Source of the DNA: a virus | Virus record (IMG/VR): IMGVR_UViG_3300044695_003472 | Span: 1-31,152 of that record | Length of the DNA stretch: 31,152 bases | Reading direction: 5' to 3' (one strand) | Part shown: piece by piece, positions 1 to 5,769 of the stretch | Layout: every line of letters starts with the position of its first letter | How positions within the stretch are numbered: the first letter of the stretch is position 1 | Notes under the pieces: model-generated | What the model was told of the DNA's origin: nothing | Databases searched by the model: none | What the model saw: only the letters and a program-made list of their open reading frames with translations | Made by a program: the position numbers and the translations under genes

Positions 1-238
1 CGGTGGCAGAGTCACGCAGCTTCAACGCTTCGCTCCATCCGTCCTGCGACTGCTTCGCGTTCAACAGCGCCGCCTTGGATTGTCCCCGCAGCCGCTCCAC
101 CTCGGCGCGGAGTTGGTCGCGCTCGGCTTCATGCTCACGCCAATACTGACCCAACTGCCGCTCAACGGCCTCCGATTGTTCCAGGAATTGGTGGATCATT
201 TGCAGATCACCGGCGAGTTCTTTGAGTGTTTCACGCAT
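1..238 (-). CDS. Hypothetical coiled-coil protein, C-terminus cut by window edge
   Basis: An open frame starts with ATG at 238 and runs off the left edge, giving at least 79 residues. A clear Shine-Dalgarno (AAAGAGG) lies about 7 bases upstream, and the start overlaps the stop of the preceding gene by 8 bases, as in translationally coupled phage operons. The visible part is rich in E, R, Q and A with heptad-like spacing (for example AEVERLRGQSKAA), so it is probably a long coiled coil. No family is recognised. It is the last visible gene of the leftward early operon. Confidence 0.7.
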   Translation of the reverse strand, partial: MRETLKELAGDLQMIHQFLEQSEAVERQLGQYWREHEAERDQLRAEVERLRGQSKAALLNAKQSQDGWSEALKLRDSAT

Positions 239-800
239 TGTGTGCCTCTTTCCATTTGGCGATTGCGGCGAAAGCGGCGGCCATCATTTCCCTCTCATCT
301 GAAGTAAAATGCTCCCACTTCCCACACCGCAGCGCCCGCTCCGCCGCCGCGATCACCTCCGCCGCCGTGATCTCCTCATGCTTCGACACCACCACCCCGG
401 CGCAGGCTTCCCGCAGTCCGGCGATGGTTTCGGAGAGCGTGAGGGTACCCGTGCCGGTTGCAGCTGACGGCCCGCGCTTCACCCCACGCCGCAAGTCCTC
501 AGCCCGGTTGCGGCAGATACGCCGGATGTCATCGCGGGCGTCGTCTGGTCCGATGTACTGCTGGATATGAGCGGCCAGCATGTCCAGCTCGTCCGCCACA
601 GCAAGGTCCGCCGCCGTGGGCACGCTGGCCTCGCGGGCTTCGGCTTCGGCGAGAAGGGTTTTCAGTTCCTCCGCGCGCTCACACAAGGCCATGCGAGTGA
701 TGTGCGGCTCGCCACGAAATACCACGTCGCATTCCCCTTCTAGGCGGCGAACCTCTTCGCGGGCACCTCTCAACCACTCCGCGCTACGCTCCTGCGACAT
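231..800 (-). CDS. Hypothetical early-operon protein, 189 aa, mostly helical
   Basis: The ATG at 800 has an SD-like GAGGTG 5 bases upstream, inside the end of the preceding gene. The protein is charged and alanine-rich, without membrane segments or recognisable motifs. A central segment (about residues 70-105, containing LDMLAAHI and later RRICRNRAEDLRR) resembles the small protein at 3088-3294 (FDALAAHV ... DQLISIAKDRGR). Both genes follow a copy of the same PRPGDV-type gene and share an almost identical start junction, so this looks like a diverged and enlarged duplicate. Function unknown. Confidence 0.75.
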   Translation of the reverse strand: MSQERSAEWLRGAREEVRRLEGECDVVFRGEPHITRMALCERAEELKTLLAEAEAREASVPTAADLAVADELDMLAAHIQQYIGPDDARDDIRRICRNRAEDLRRGVKRGPSAATGTGTLTLSETIAGLREACAGVVVSKHEEITAAEVIAAAERALRCGKWEHFTSDEREMMAAAFAAIAKWKEAHNA

Positions 801-990
801 ACAGCACCTCGTCGCTCTCCGATGTCTCGATCCACCACGAGAGAGACATGTCCATTCCTAGACCAGTGCCGACAATGAAACTGACGATATCCCCGTCGCG
901 ATTTGTCACTCGGATAATCGACTCGCCAAACATGCTCTTTTCTTTCGTTACATCCCCCGGCCTCGGGTCGTTCCTCGGGTCACGCTCCAC
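784..990 (-). CDS. Small PRPGDV-type protein, copy 2
   Basis: 68 residues. The start is GTG at 990, supported by GGAGGTG about 5 bases upstream and an 11-base overlap with the stop of the preceding gene. The N-terminus (MERDPRNDPRPGDV) and C-terminus (ESDEVLYV) match the gene at 3281-3493 (MVRDPRKDPRPGDV ... ETDEVLHV), so the two are paralogues. The short beta-rich central part (IRVTNRDGDIVSFIV) suggests a small SH3-like or barrel fold, which is only a guess. The PRPGD motif recurs in small phage accessory proteins of unknown role. Confidence 0.75.
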   Translation of the reverse strand: MERDPRNDPRPGDVTKEKSMFGESIIRVTNRDGDIVSFIVGTGLGMDMSLSWWIETSESDEVLYVAGA

Positions 991-1162
991 GCTTCACCTC
1001 CGCTTCCAAATACTCCCGCATCTTCGCTTCCCGCGTTATCGCCGCGTCCCGATTCGCCGCCGCCCAGGCCGCGATGTAGTTCCACGCCTGCGCCCGCGTT
1101 GGCTTCCAGCGCAGGTAGGCGCCGCCGCCCAGCAAAAACAGTCCGATCGTTGCTATTTCCAT
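980..1162 (-). CDS. Small membrane protein, 60 aa
   Basis: The ATG at 1162 is preceded by GGAGAGGG at good spacing. Residues 3-17 form one hydrophobic segment (IATIGLFLLGGGAYL), followed by a basic, alanine-rich helix with several Arg and Glu residues. It is therefore likely a single-pass inner-membrane peptide with a cytoplasmic helical tail. It sits in a tightly packed series of small early genes, overlapping the next start by 11 bases. No family recognised. Confidence 0.65.
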   Translation of the reverse strand: MEIATIGLFLLGGGAYLRWKPTRAQAWNYIAAWAAANRDAAITREAKMREYLEAEVKRGA

Positions 1163-1171
1163 GTCCCTCTC

Positions 1172-1390
1172 CTATTCCGCCGCCGGCCGCGTCGTCTTGC
1201 GGCCAAACTCGTATTTGGCCATCTCTGCCAACGGGCAGATGTAGCGTTGCAACTGCCAGTCTTCCGTCGGCGCTTGCGCCGCCCATGCTGCAGGTAGCGG
1301 CCCGCGGATCTTCCGCCATCGCCACGCGGCCATATACGCGCGTCGGTGGCACCGTTGGCACTCTCCGCAATGGCATGTTTCGCGTGGCAT
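1172..1390 (-). CDS. Small Cys/His-rich (zinc-ribbon-like) protein
   Basis: 72 residues from ATG 1390 with a strong SD (AAGGAG). The N-terminus holds a tight cluster C-H-C-G-E-C-Q-R-C-H (residues 6-15) followed by RRAYMAAWRWRK. Such a compact Cys cluster plus an aromatic/basic stretch is common in small phage proteins thought to bind zinc and perhaps nucleic acid. It lies downstream of ssb and is separated from it by about 195 bases with two hairpins (1409-1433 and 1562-1581), so it may be expressed at a different level from ssb. Confidence 0.7.
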   Translation of the reverse strand: MPRETCHCGECQRCHRRAYMAAWRWRKIRGPLPAAWAAQAPTEDWQLQRYICPLAEMAKYEFGRKTTRPAAE

Positions 1391-1408
1391 AACTCTCCTT
1401 TGTTTTCA

Positions 1409-1433
1409 GCGGGCCAGTGTCTCCCCGGCCCGC
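1409..1433 (-). promoter_or_regulatory. Hairpin directly upstream of an SD
   Basis: A perfect 7-bp inverted repeat (gcgggcc / ggcccgc) with an 11-nt loop lies 19 bases before the ATG at 1390, immediately followed on the minus strand by a spacer and AAGGAG. There is no T-run, so it is better read as a 5' mRNA structure than as a terminator. The placement matches hairpins before several other genes in the window. Confidence 0.45.
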
Positions 1434-1561
1434 CTCAAGAATCCAAATCCAACAGGTTTTCAGTGGTTCGTGACGGACTACCTCTTTTCCGGGAGCTTTT
1501 CGCGCCCGGTCTGCCGTCCCGCGCGGATTTCCGAGATCGTGCGCTGATTTGGAACGGCAGG

Positions 1562-1581
1562 CCGCGGGCGGTTGCCCGCGG
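1562..1581 (-). terminator. Strong GC hairpin just after the ssb stop, no T-run
   Basis: A perfect 8-bp stem (ccgcgggc / gcccgcgg) with a 4-nt loop lies 3 bases past the ssb stop codon. No T-tract follows on either strand, so a classical intrinsic terminator is unlikely. It could pause transcription or protect the 3' end of the ssb message. Together with 1409-1433 it is the only notable content of the 1391-1584 gap. Confidence 0.35.
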
Positions 1582-1584
1582 AGA

Positions 1585-2013
1585 TCAGAAGGGAACGTCG
1601 TCGTCTGAGATACCGCTGTCGATGGGCGGTCGCTGTGCCGTGCGCGGCTGGCTCACCAGCCCGCCTCCGTCCTGCTTCTCGCCACCGCCGCCCAGCAGAA
1701 TCACCTCGTCCGCCACCACTTCCGTCGAATACCGCTTTTCCCCGTCCTTGTCATAGCTGCGAGTTTGCAAACGCCCTTCAACGTAGACCTGCTTCCCCTT
1801 GGTGAGATACGGCACAAGGTTTTCAGAGCGCCATAGGGATACGTTCGTCCACTCCGTCTCCTCTTTCCACTCGTCCGAGCCCTTGTCTTTCCACCGACGG
1901 CTGGTCGCCACTGAAAACCGCGCCACATGCACGCCGGACGGCGTGAACTTCCCCTCCGCGTCTTTTCCCAGGTGCCCGATGAGGGTTACTTTGTTTATGC
2001 TTCGTGATGCCAT
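1585..2013 (-). CDS. ssb: Single-stranded DNA-binding protein
   Basis: 142 residues, the normal length for a bacterial/phage SSB. It opens with SINKVTLIGHLGKDAEGKFTPSG, shows the OB-fold signatures (VARFSVATSRRW, EWTNVSLW, QVYVEGRLQTRSY), has a short Gly/Pro-rich linker, and ends in the acidic tip DDDVPF used to recruit replication and repair partners. It coats ssDNA during phage replication and recombination. It directly follows the Sak4/AAA_24-type ATPase (stop codon adjacent to the start codon at 2013), and Sak4-type annealing recombinases are known to act with their cognate SSB, so the two are probably a functional pair. Confidence 0.95.
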   Translation of the reverse strand: MASRSINKVTLIGHLGKDAEGKFTPSGVHVARFSVATSRRWKDKGSDEWKEETEWTNVSLWRSENLVPYLTKGKQVYVEGRLQTRSYDKDGEKRYSTEVVADEVILLGGGGEKQDGGGLVSQPRTAQRPPIDSGISDDDVPF

Positions 2014-2901
2014 TTATTGGGCCTTTCCGGCTTTCGCCATGAGCGCCTTATAGCAGGCGGTTGCTTGTGCTTTTTCTGTGAAGTCCTGCGGCCGCGCCAC
2101 GCCGAAGTCGTTCAATGTCGCCATCACATCATCGGCAGATAGCTCTTTGGCCGCTTCCGTGAACGCCGCAATCATCGGCTCATTCGGTGCCCACGCTGGC
2201 GGCTCAGGCCGGTCGTCCGGCGCCCCTTGCAGCCACTCGCGCAGCGTTTCCGCCATCTCCACCCCAGGCCGATTGATAACCGCGCCGCTCAACTTCGGGC
2301 AGCGCGACTTGGTGACCGTGAGGGTGTTGTCCTGGTCGATCTCCCCGCACACGTCAAACTCGAACTCAATGCCGTCGCGCATGACTGGCGCAAGTCCGAC
2401 CTTGCGCGGTGCCCGCTTGCCGTTCACTTCCTCTATCACCCATTCGGTTTTCGTCCGCATGGAAACGAGGACGTGAATCTTCGCGGATAGAATCTTGTCC
2501 ACTAGCGCCTGATGGTATGGCGTGACGTTCTTCCATGCGGCAAATGTATTCCCGCCGCTCGACCGCTTCGCCGCCGCGTCCACCATGTCCAGTTCGCCGC
2601 CCTTGCCCATCCAGTAATGGGATAGCGAATCCACGACGATGACCGCATAGCCGCCCTCCACGGCTGCGTCAAGGGTTTTGACGAGTTCGCGCGGGTCAAA
2701 TGTGGACGGCTCCACCACGTCGAACTCAAACAGATCCGCGTACTTGCTGGCGGAGCCGTGTTCCGTGTCGATCACGGCCACCTTCCCGCCGCCAGCCAGG
2801 TTCTTCGCCAATTCAAGCAGGGAATAGGTCTTGCCCCCGCCCGCCGGCCCGCAAATCGCAAACCGTAGTTTTGCGTTCCTCTTTACTGCTCGCTCAAACA
2901 T
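2014..2901 (-). CDS. AAA_24 / Sak4-like ATPase, probable recombination protein
   Basis: 295 residues from the ATG at 2901, chosen over an in-frame ATG at 2925 because GGAGG lies 5 bases upstream. A P-loop G-P-A-G-G-G-K-T spans residues 18-25, a Walker B-like strand AVIVVDSLSH lies near residue 90, and a RecA-like core runs to about residue 200, with a variable C-terminal helical tail. This architecture fits phage nucleotide-binding proteins of the AAA_24 / Sak4 group, RecA-like single-strand annealing or recombination mediators. Its coupling to ssb supports that role. The exact biochemical activity is inferred from family and context. Confidence 0.82.
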   Translation of the reverse strand: MFERAVKRNAKLRFAICGPAGGGKTYSLLELAKNLAGGGKVAVIDTEHGSASKYADLFEFDVVEPSTFDPRELVKTLDAAVEGGYAVIVVDSLSHYWMGKGGELDMVDAAAKRSSGGNTFAAWKNVTPYHQALVDKILSAKIHVLVSMRTKTEWVIEEVNGKRAPRKVGLAPVMRDGIEFEFDVCGEIDQDNTLTVTKSRCPKLSGAVINRPGVEMAETLREWLQGAPDDRPEPPAWAPNEPMIAAFTEAAKELSADDVMATLNDFGVARPQDFTEKAQATACYKALMAKAGKAQ

Positions 2902-3101
2902 GATTCCTCCGTTGTTGTCTTGCAATCTTCAACCGCCTGCTGGAACGCCGCGTCCAGCTTTTCCACTAGCGCTAGTAGCCCGGCGTTTCGCGCATCGTGC
3001 ATCAGTTGGTCAAGCGCCGCCGCCGCTATCATTGCGGTGTTCTCTGGACTGCCAATTGTCGGCACTCCGAGCTCGCGCCGTTGGTCATTAACCGCGCCCA
3101 T
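2883..3101 (-). CDS. Hypothetical helical protein, 72 aa
   Basis: The ATG at 3101 has GGAG 7 bases upstream, and the stop overlaps the start of the ATPase gene by 19 bases. The sequence is mostly helical (IAAAALDQLMHDARNAGLLALVEKLD in outline), acidic, and without Cys pairs or membrane segments. Its position immediately before the ATPase and ssb suggests a small accessory of the recombination module, but no family is recognised. Confidence 0.65.
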   Translation of the reverse strand: MGAVNDQRRELGVPTIGSPENTAMIAAAALDQLMHDARNAGLLALVEKLDAAFQQAVEDCKTTTEESCLSEQ

Positions 3102-3294
3102 CTTCGCGCTCCTTCACCGCTTGCGCCAACGCCTTTTTAAGCAGCGCGGCCACTTCCACCCGTCCACGGTCCTTCGCTATGGAAATAAGCTGGTCGATTT
3201 CGTACACCAGCTCATCGGCTCCGCAGTCCGGCACATGCGCCGCCAACGCGTCGAAGCGGGGGGCGTTGATGAATGTGGCGTCAGCTTTCGACAT
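3088..3294 (-). CDS. Hypothetical helical protein, 68 aa (duplicated junction)
   Basis: The start is taken at ATG 3294 (MSKADATF) because GAGGTG lies 5 bases upstream, within the end of the previous gene; an upstream in-frame start lacks an SD. The protein is predicted helical (DELVYEIDQLISIAKDRGR). It resembles the middle of the 189-aa protein at 231-800, and both genes begin in the same context (GAGGTGCTG, one base, ATGTCG) after a PRPGDV-type gene. It overlaps the next gene by 14 bases. Confidence 0.65.
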   Translation of the reverse strand: MSKADATFINAPRFDALAAHVPDCGADELVYEIDQLISIAKDRGRVEVAALLKKALAQAVKEREDGRG

Positions 3295-3493
3295 GCAGCA
3301 CCTCGTCAGTTTCTGAGCCAACAATCCAATCTTCTACATAGGTATCGTGCTCGGTGGTTGCGCCATTGATCGTCTCGAAAAAGTAGACCAGGCGTCCCTG
3401 TAGGCGTGTCACGCGGTAAAGAATCGTCAGCCCCGGTTCGCTGTACGTCGTGACATCCCCCGGCCTCGGGTCTTTCCTCGGGTCTCTCACCAT
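3281..3493 (-). CDS. Small PRPGDV-type protein, copy 1
   Basis: 70 residues. The start at ATG 3493 is preferred over an ORF start 45 bases upstream because GGAGGTG lies 5 bases before it and the upstream stretch is occupied by another small gene. It shares R-D-P-R-x-D-P-R-P-G-D-V at the N-terminus and S-E/D-T/S-D-E-V-L at the C-terminus with the gene at 784-990. The middle (TILYRVTRLQGRLVYFFE) is beta-rich. Function unknown; the duplication is the notable point. Confidence 0.75.
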   Translation of the reverse strand: MVRDPRKDPRPGDVTTYSEPGLTILYRVTRLQGRLVYFFETINGATTEHDTYVEDWIVGSETDEVLHVES

Positions 3494-3591
3494 GCCAGCA
3501 CCTCCAAACCCCACGAGCCAATCGCCAGCGCAAAGCACAGCCAGAGCGCGAGCATGAGAGTCTCCGGCGTATCGTCGCGGCGCCGGCTCAT
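3487..3591 (-). CDS. Tiny membrane peptide, 34 aa
   Basis: ATG 3591 to TGA 3487. Its start overlaps the previous stop as ATGA, and its end overlaps the next gene's ATG by 7 bases, so it fills the gap between two coupled genes exactly. A charged N-terminus (MSRRRDDTPET) is followed by one hydrophobic helix (LMLALWLCFALAIGSWGLEVLAW, broken here only by description). It is predicted to be a single-pass membrane peptide of unknown function. Confidence 0.6.
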   Translation of the reverse strand: MSRRRDDTPETLMLALWLCFALAIGSWGLEVLAW

Positions 3592-3770
3592 CGCTTCACC
3601 GCCGATTTAAAGCAGTGGATCGTAGCCGCCGCTGTGACCGCAAGCGCAAAAGCGGCCAAGGCGTTCAACCACCACGGCGTGTTATTCGCGATCCCCCAAG
3701 CCAGAGATCGCCGGTTCAGTACAACGCAGATGGCGTTCGCGGCTGCAAGTACCCCATACAGCGCTTTCAT
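3588..3770 (-). CDS. Small two-helix membrane protein, 60 aa
   Basis: The ATG at 3770 overlaps the upstream stop as ATGA. Two hydrophobic segments are visible, about residues 3-18 (ALYGVLAAANAICVVL) and 33-50 (WWLNALAAFALAVTAAA), separated by a short polar loop, with a basic tail (KSAVKR). The length and topology resemble small phage holin-like or membrane-stress proteins, but its early-operon location argues against a lysis role. Confidence 0.65.
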   Translation of the reverse strand: MKALYGVLAAANAICVVLNRRSLAWGIANNTPWWLNALAAFALAVTAAATIHCFKSAVKR

Positions 3771-4012
3771 CGGGACACCGCCACCGCGACAATCACCAGC
3801 AAGAGGCTGATAGCTAAACCGAGGAGCGAAAACCGTAGCCGGCGCAGATTGGACTGCACATCAACAAGACTGAGTAACTTTCCGTCTTGCGCAAGCGCCA
3901 GTGCCTCCACACGCATTTCCAGCGCTTCAATCCGTCGCATCAGCCGATCTTCCACGTCGCGGCCAATTCCTTCTGCTTCCGCCCGCCAATTCGCCCGCCG
4001 TTGGCCGCTCAT
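3767..4012 (-). CDS. Coiled-coil protein with C-terminal membrane anchor, 81 aa
   Basis: The start at ATG 4012 (MSGQRRANW) follows GAGGTGACGCG and overlaps the preceding stop as ATGA; a longer in-frame start upstream has no such support. Residues 10-45 form a charged heptad-rich helix (DRLMRRIEALEMRVEALALA), and residues 58-79 are a strong C-terminal transmembrane segment (LLGLAISLLLVIVAVAV). It is therefore a tail-anchored coiled-coil protein with most of its mass in the cytoplasm. Function unknown. Confidence 0.65.
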   Translation of the reverse strand: MSGQRRANWRAEAEGIGRDVEDRLMRRIEALEMRVEALALAQDGKLLSLVDVQSNLRRLRFSLLGLAISLLLVIVAVAVSR

Positions 4013-4227
4013 CGCGTCACCTCGCAAATAGGGCAGGTGTAGACGATGTGATATGCCGCGCAATGTCCGTACAGTTGCCGCTCGCGTTTCAGAGATGGCT
4101 GAGTCTCACCGGCCTCCCATCTCGAGACCGTCTTGATAGACCCGCCAAGGCTTTTTGCAAACTCTTCCTGCGTCATGCCTGCCGCCAAGCGGTAAATCAG
4201 CGGCAATGATTCCTTGTGCTTCTTCAT
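4009..4227 (-). CDS. XRE-family helix-turn-helix protein with Cys/His tail
   Basis: 72 residues from ATG 4227 (GGTGAC upstream and ATGA coupling). Residues 12-45 read as an XRE/Cro HTH (RLAAGMTQEEFAKSLGGS, then KTVSRWEAGETQPS), the classic scaffold with Q-E-E-F-A and the recognition helix before W-E-A-G. The C-terminus carries H55, C56, H60, C65 and C68 (C-P-I-C), which could bind a metal. It resembles the MqsA/HigA-type antitoxin DNA-binding domain as well as phage Cro-like regulators. It probably represses an early promoter, but its operator cannot be assigned. Confidence 0.78.
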   Translation of the reverse strand: MKKHKESLPLIYRLAAGMTQEEFAKSLGGSIKTVSRWEAGETQPSLKRERQLYGHCAAYHIVYTCPICEVTR

Positions 4228-4337
4228 CGCGTCACCGCCCAAGCCACCACCCACACCAGCGCAGCCGCCGCCGCGATCCAATCCGAGCGCCGCTGCAGCA
4301 TGCGCAGGTCTTCCGGCCCGCCGCCCCAGCCGATCAT
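4224..4337 (-). CDS. Tiny membrane peptide, 37 aa
   Basis: ATG 4337 to TGA 4224, with stop-start overlaps on both sides (TGA/ATG upstream, ATGA downstream). A polar N-terminus (IGWGGGPEDLRMLQRRS) is followed by one transmembrane helix (WIAAAAALVWVVAWAV) and a basic end. Coupling to the XRE gene implies co-expression. Function unknown. Confidence 0.55.
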   Translation of the reverse strand: MIGWGGGPEDLRMLQRRSDWIAAAAALVWVVAWAVTR

Positions 4338-4471
4338 GCCGCACCGCCAGCCGCCAGCAGCGCGGCAATAACCGCATGCCAGCTCGCGCCCGTGCGCCGC
4401 TTCATCGAGCGCATGGCGCCCCAATAGTCACCGCAGCGAGCGGCCTTGAGTTCGTCGGCGTTCGGCTTCAC
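4334..4471 (-). CDS. Small basic protein with GTG start, 45 aa
   Basis: GTG at 4471 to TGA at 4334. GGAGG lies 6 bases before the GTG, the start overlaps the preceding stop as GTGA, and the stop overlaps the next ATG, so it fits the coupled operon exactly. The protein has a polar first half with CGDYWGAMRSMKRR and a short Ala/Leu-rich C-terminal helix (VIAALLAAGGAA), possibly membrane-associated. No family recognised. Confidence 0.55.
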   Translation of the reverse strand: MKPNADELKAARCGDYWGAMRSMKRRTGASWHAVIAALLAAGGAA

Positions 4472-4704
4472 AGTGCGCCTCCGTTAGCCTGAACCATGGC
4501 GCGCGCCTCTTCAAGTAGCACCTCAACCGCGTCAAAGTCGCCGCGATCGTTGGCGCGAATGGCCCGCGTCCAGAGGTCGTGATACGCCGGACCGGCGTCC
4601 ATTTGCTTCATCAAGCGGTCGTTCAGCTCCCCCGCGCGCTTTGCCCCGGCTGGCAGCGGTAGCGCGGCGGCGTTTGATGGGCAGCGTGTGGCTCCGAGGC
4701 TCAT
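4468..4704 (-). CDS. Hypothetical protein, 78 aa
   Basis: ATG 4704 overlaps the preceding gene's stop. The sequence is mixed helical, with AGELNDRLMKQMDAG and a C-terminal acidic helix (DFDAVEVLLEEARAMV). There are no membrane segments and one Cys near the N-terminus. It is part of the coupled early operon between the DUF7303-like small protein and the 45-aa protein. Function unknown. Confidence 0.65.
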   Translation of the reverse strand: MSLGATRCPSNAAALPLPAGAKRAGELNDRLMKQMDAGPAYHDLWTRAIRANDRGDFDAVEVLLEEARAMVQANGGAL

Positions 4705-4937
4705 GCGGTCCTCCAGATGCCGAGTCGGCCGTCTGACACCTTCCGCACGGTCAACGTGCGTTGGCTCTTCTTCCTTACAATTGACGCTAGGTTGCGGTTG
4801 GATGCCGTGTCCTCCACCTCAATCATTCCGCCCAGTGGCAGGGCCTCTAACGCTAGGCGGAAGGCACCTTTTGGCGCTCCGTTAGCCGGGCGTATTCCTG
4901 GCAATGGCACGCCCATCTTGACCTCGTAGGTCGTCAT
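4701..4937 (-). CDS. Small phage protein resembling the DUF7303-like family
   Basis: 78 residues from ATG 4937, chosen because GAGGGAG lies 7 bases upstream. The pattern is a short beta N-terminus with a G-x-P-x-x-G-x-R motif (MGVPLPGIR), then AFRLALEALPLGGMIEV, a basic helix (LASIVRKK), a TLTVRKV strand and the terminal GRLGIWRT. This matches, from memory, a widespread family of small phage proteins ending in (V/I)WR. The biochemical role of that family is unknown. It is preceded by a hairpin leader shared with the gene at 4997-5266. Confidence 0.65.
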   Translation of the reverse strand: MTTYEVKMGVPLPGIRPANGAPKGAFRLALEALPLGGMIEVEDTASNRNLASIVRKKSQRTLTVRKVSDGRLGIWRTA

Positions 4938-4958
4938 AGTTGCTCCCTCTCTTTTGTG

Positions 4959-4976
4959 CGCCCGTCGGCATGGGCG
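4959..4976 (-). promoter_or_regulatory. 5' hairpin leader, copy B
   Basis: A 5-bp stem (cgccc / gggcg on the plus strand) encloses gtcggcat, which reads AUGCCGAC in the mRNA. It lies about 10 bases upstream of AGAGAGGGAGCAA and the ATG at 4937. The gene at 4997-5266 has the same loop and the same SD tail but a different stem that still pairs, which suggests a conserved RNA structure. Confidence 0.5.
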
Positions 4977-4996
4977 GTTGTGTTGTGTGGTTACGG

Positions 4997-5266
4997 CTAG
5001 ATCGCCGATGCTCGATTGAACTCGGCCTCTAGCCGCTGTGATGCCTCTATGCGCGCTTCTAGATCGCGCTGCCATTCAAGCGACAGAAACACTTCCACGT
5101 CCTGCACGCACGCGGAAAGGTACTCAGGCAGTGATAGCTTCTCATCGCCCATCGCCAGATACCTCTTTTCGTGCCAAAAACGATGGAAGCTCGCCACGTT
5201 CTCCAAGACGGCTTTTCGTGCCTTGATTCGAGCGTCAAGGCGTTCACTGTCTGACATCTTTTGCAT
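4997..5266 (-). CDS. Hypothetical early protein, 89 aa
   Basis: Start at ATG 5266 (MQKMSDSE), with GAGGGAGCAA upstream in a leader shared with the next gene; a longer in-frame start would put the hairpin and SD inside the coding region. The protein is largely helical and charged (RLDARIKARKAV ... DLEARIEASQRLEAEF), probably cytoplasmic. It is the second gene of the early operon, after the ribbon-helix-helix gene. No family recognised. Confidence 0.65.
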   Translation of the reverse strand: MQKMSDSERLDARIKARKAVLENVASFHRFWHEKRYLAMGDEKLSLPEYLSACVQDVEVFLSLEWQRDLEARIEASQRLEAEFNRASAI

Positions 5267-5287
5267 AGTATTTGCTCCCTCTCTTTC

Positions 5288-5306
5288 CCACGTCGGCATT
5301 GCGTGG
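5288..5306 (-). promoter_or_regulatory. 5' hairpin leader, copy A
   Basis: A 5-bp stem (ccacg / cgtgg) with a 9-nt loop containing the sequence shared with 4959-4976 (AUGCCGA in RNA sense). It is followed by the same AGAGAGGGAGCAA tail before the ATG at 5266. The stems differ between copies at several positions but remain paired. Confidence 0.5.
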
Positions 5307-5311
5307 TCTGT

Positions 5312-5491
5312 TTACTTAGCGCGTTCCGTCTCCGGTTTGCGCTTGCTTGCAACACCCCACGCCCACTCCACCAGCCGCCCGGGGTGCTGTCCACGCTCCT
5401 CGGCCCGTTCAATAATGTCCTTGTGAACGCTTGGCAGTATCGTGATTTGTACCGCTTTCCGCCGCTCTTGTGTGGTTCCTGTGTTGCTCAC
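5312..5491 (-). CDS. Ribbon-helix-helix-type regulator with GTG start, leaderless
   Basis: 59 residues, GTG 5491 to TAA 5312. Residues 12-20 form a beta strand (KAVQITILP), followed by two helices (HKDIIERAEERG and RLVEWAWGVAS), the layout of MetJ/Arc-type DNA-binding proteins, with a basic tail. It is the first gene of the early operon. No good SD is present; instead a -35/-10 pair lies so close that transcription should begin at or next to the GTG. An autoregulatory or early/late switch role is plausible but inferred. Confidence 0.65.
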   Translation of the reverse strand: MSNTGTTQERRKAVQITILPSVHKDIIERAEERGQHPGRLVEWAWGVASKRKPETERAK

Positions 5492-5497
5492 AACCCA

Positions 5498-5526
5498 ACC
5501 TTAACCCAGCCCGCCGCGCCGGTCAA
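5498..5526 (-). promoter_or_regulatory. Probable early-operon promoter
   Basis: On the minus strand TTGACC (5521-5526) and TAAGGT (5498-5503) are separated by exactly 17 bases, with 6 bases between the -10 and the GTG at 5491. The -35 matches the sigma70 consensus at 5 of 6 positions, the -10 at only 3 of 6. The geometry is identical to the two plus-strand promoters at 7896 and 8914, which strengthens the call. Confidence 0.55.
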
Positions 5527-5576
5527 CACTAAACCTCACGCGCCGCAAACAAACCGCTATATAGCACTTGAGACGC

Positions 5577-5613
5577 AAAAAAGCCGCCCCACCTGTTATG
5601 GAGGAGCGGCTTT
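5577..5613 (-). terminator. Intrinsic terminator of the late/appendage transcript
   Basis: An 8-bp perfect stem (AAAGCCGC ... GCGGCTTT in minus-strand sense) is followed by a run of six T residues overlapping the stem base. This is the clearest rho-independent terminator in the window. It closes leftward transcription after the fibre and fibronectin-like genes and insulates the early-operon promoter just downstream. The A-rich opposite side could also let it act on plus-strand transcripts. Confidence 0.85.
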
Positions 5614-5769
5614 GATGTCGTGAAATGTGGTTCCGGGCGGAGCTCTCTCCAACCCCCGCACCAGCCCCCAGCCAGTGCCGGTGATCGTCGGATCAGGCAC
5701 CCCTTCAGGCCAATAGAACGTGTCGCCTTTGCGGCCGTAGCGGCCGACGAAGCCATCGGGGACGATCAG
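5596..5769 (-). other. In-frame coding-like extension after a UGA stop
   Basis: The 57 codons after the TGA of the fibronectin-like gene stay open in the same frame and end at a TAA inside the terminator hairpin. The translation is protein-like (IVPDGFVGRYGRKGDTFYW, then a Pro/Gly/Trp-rich stretch and THFHDIKAAPP-like end) with GC-rich third positions like its neighbours. There is no ATG, GTG or TTG start with an SD near the 5' end. It may be a nonsense-mutated C-terminus or a readthrough domain, since UGA followed by C is a leaky context. Confidence 0.45.

Noticed and set aside
5529-5756. Minus-strand 75-codon frame through the terminator
   Set aside because: It runs through the intrinsic terminator and overlaps the better in-frame extension of the FN3 gene; low-complexity Arg/Gly composition.
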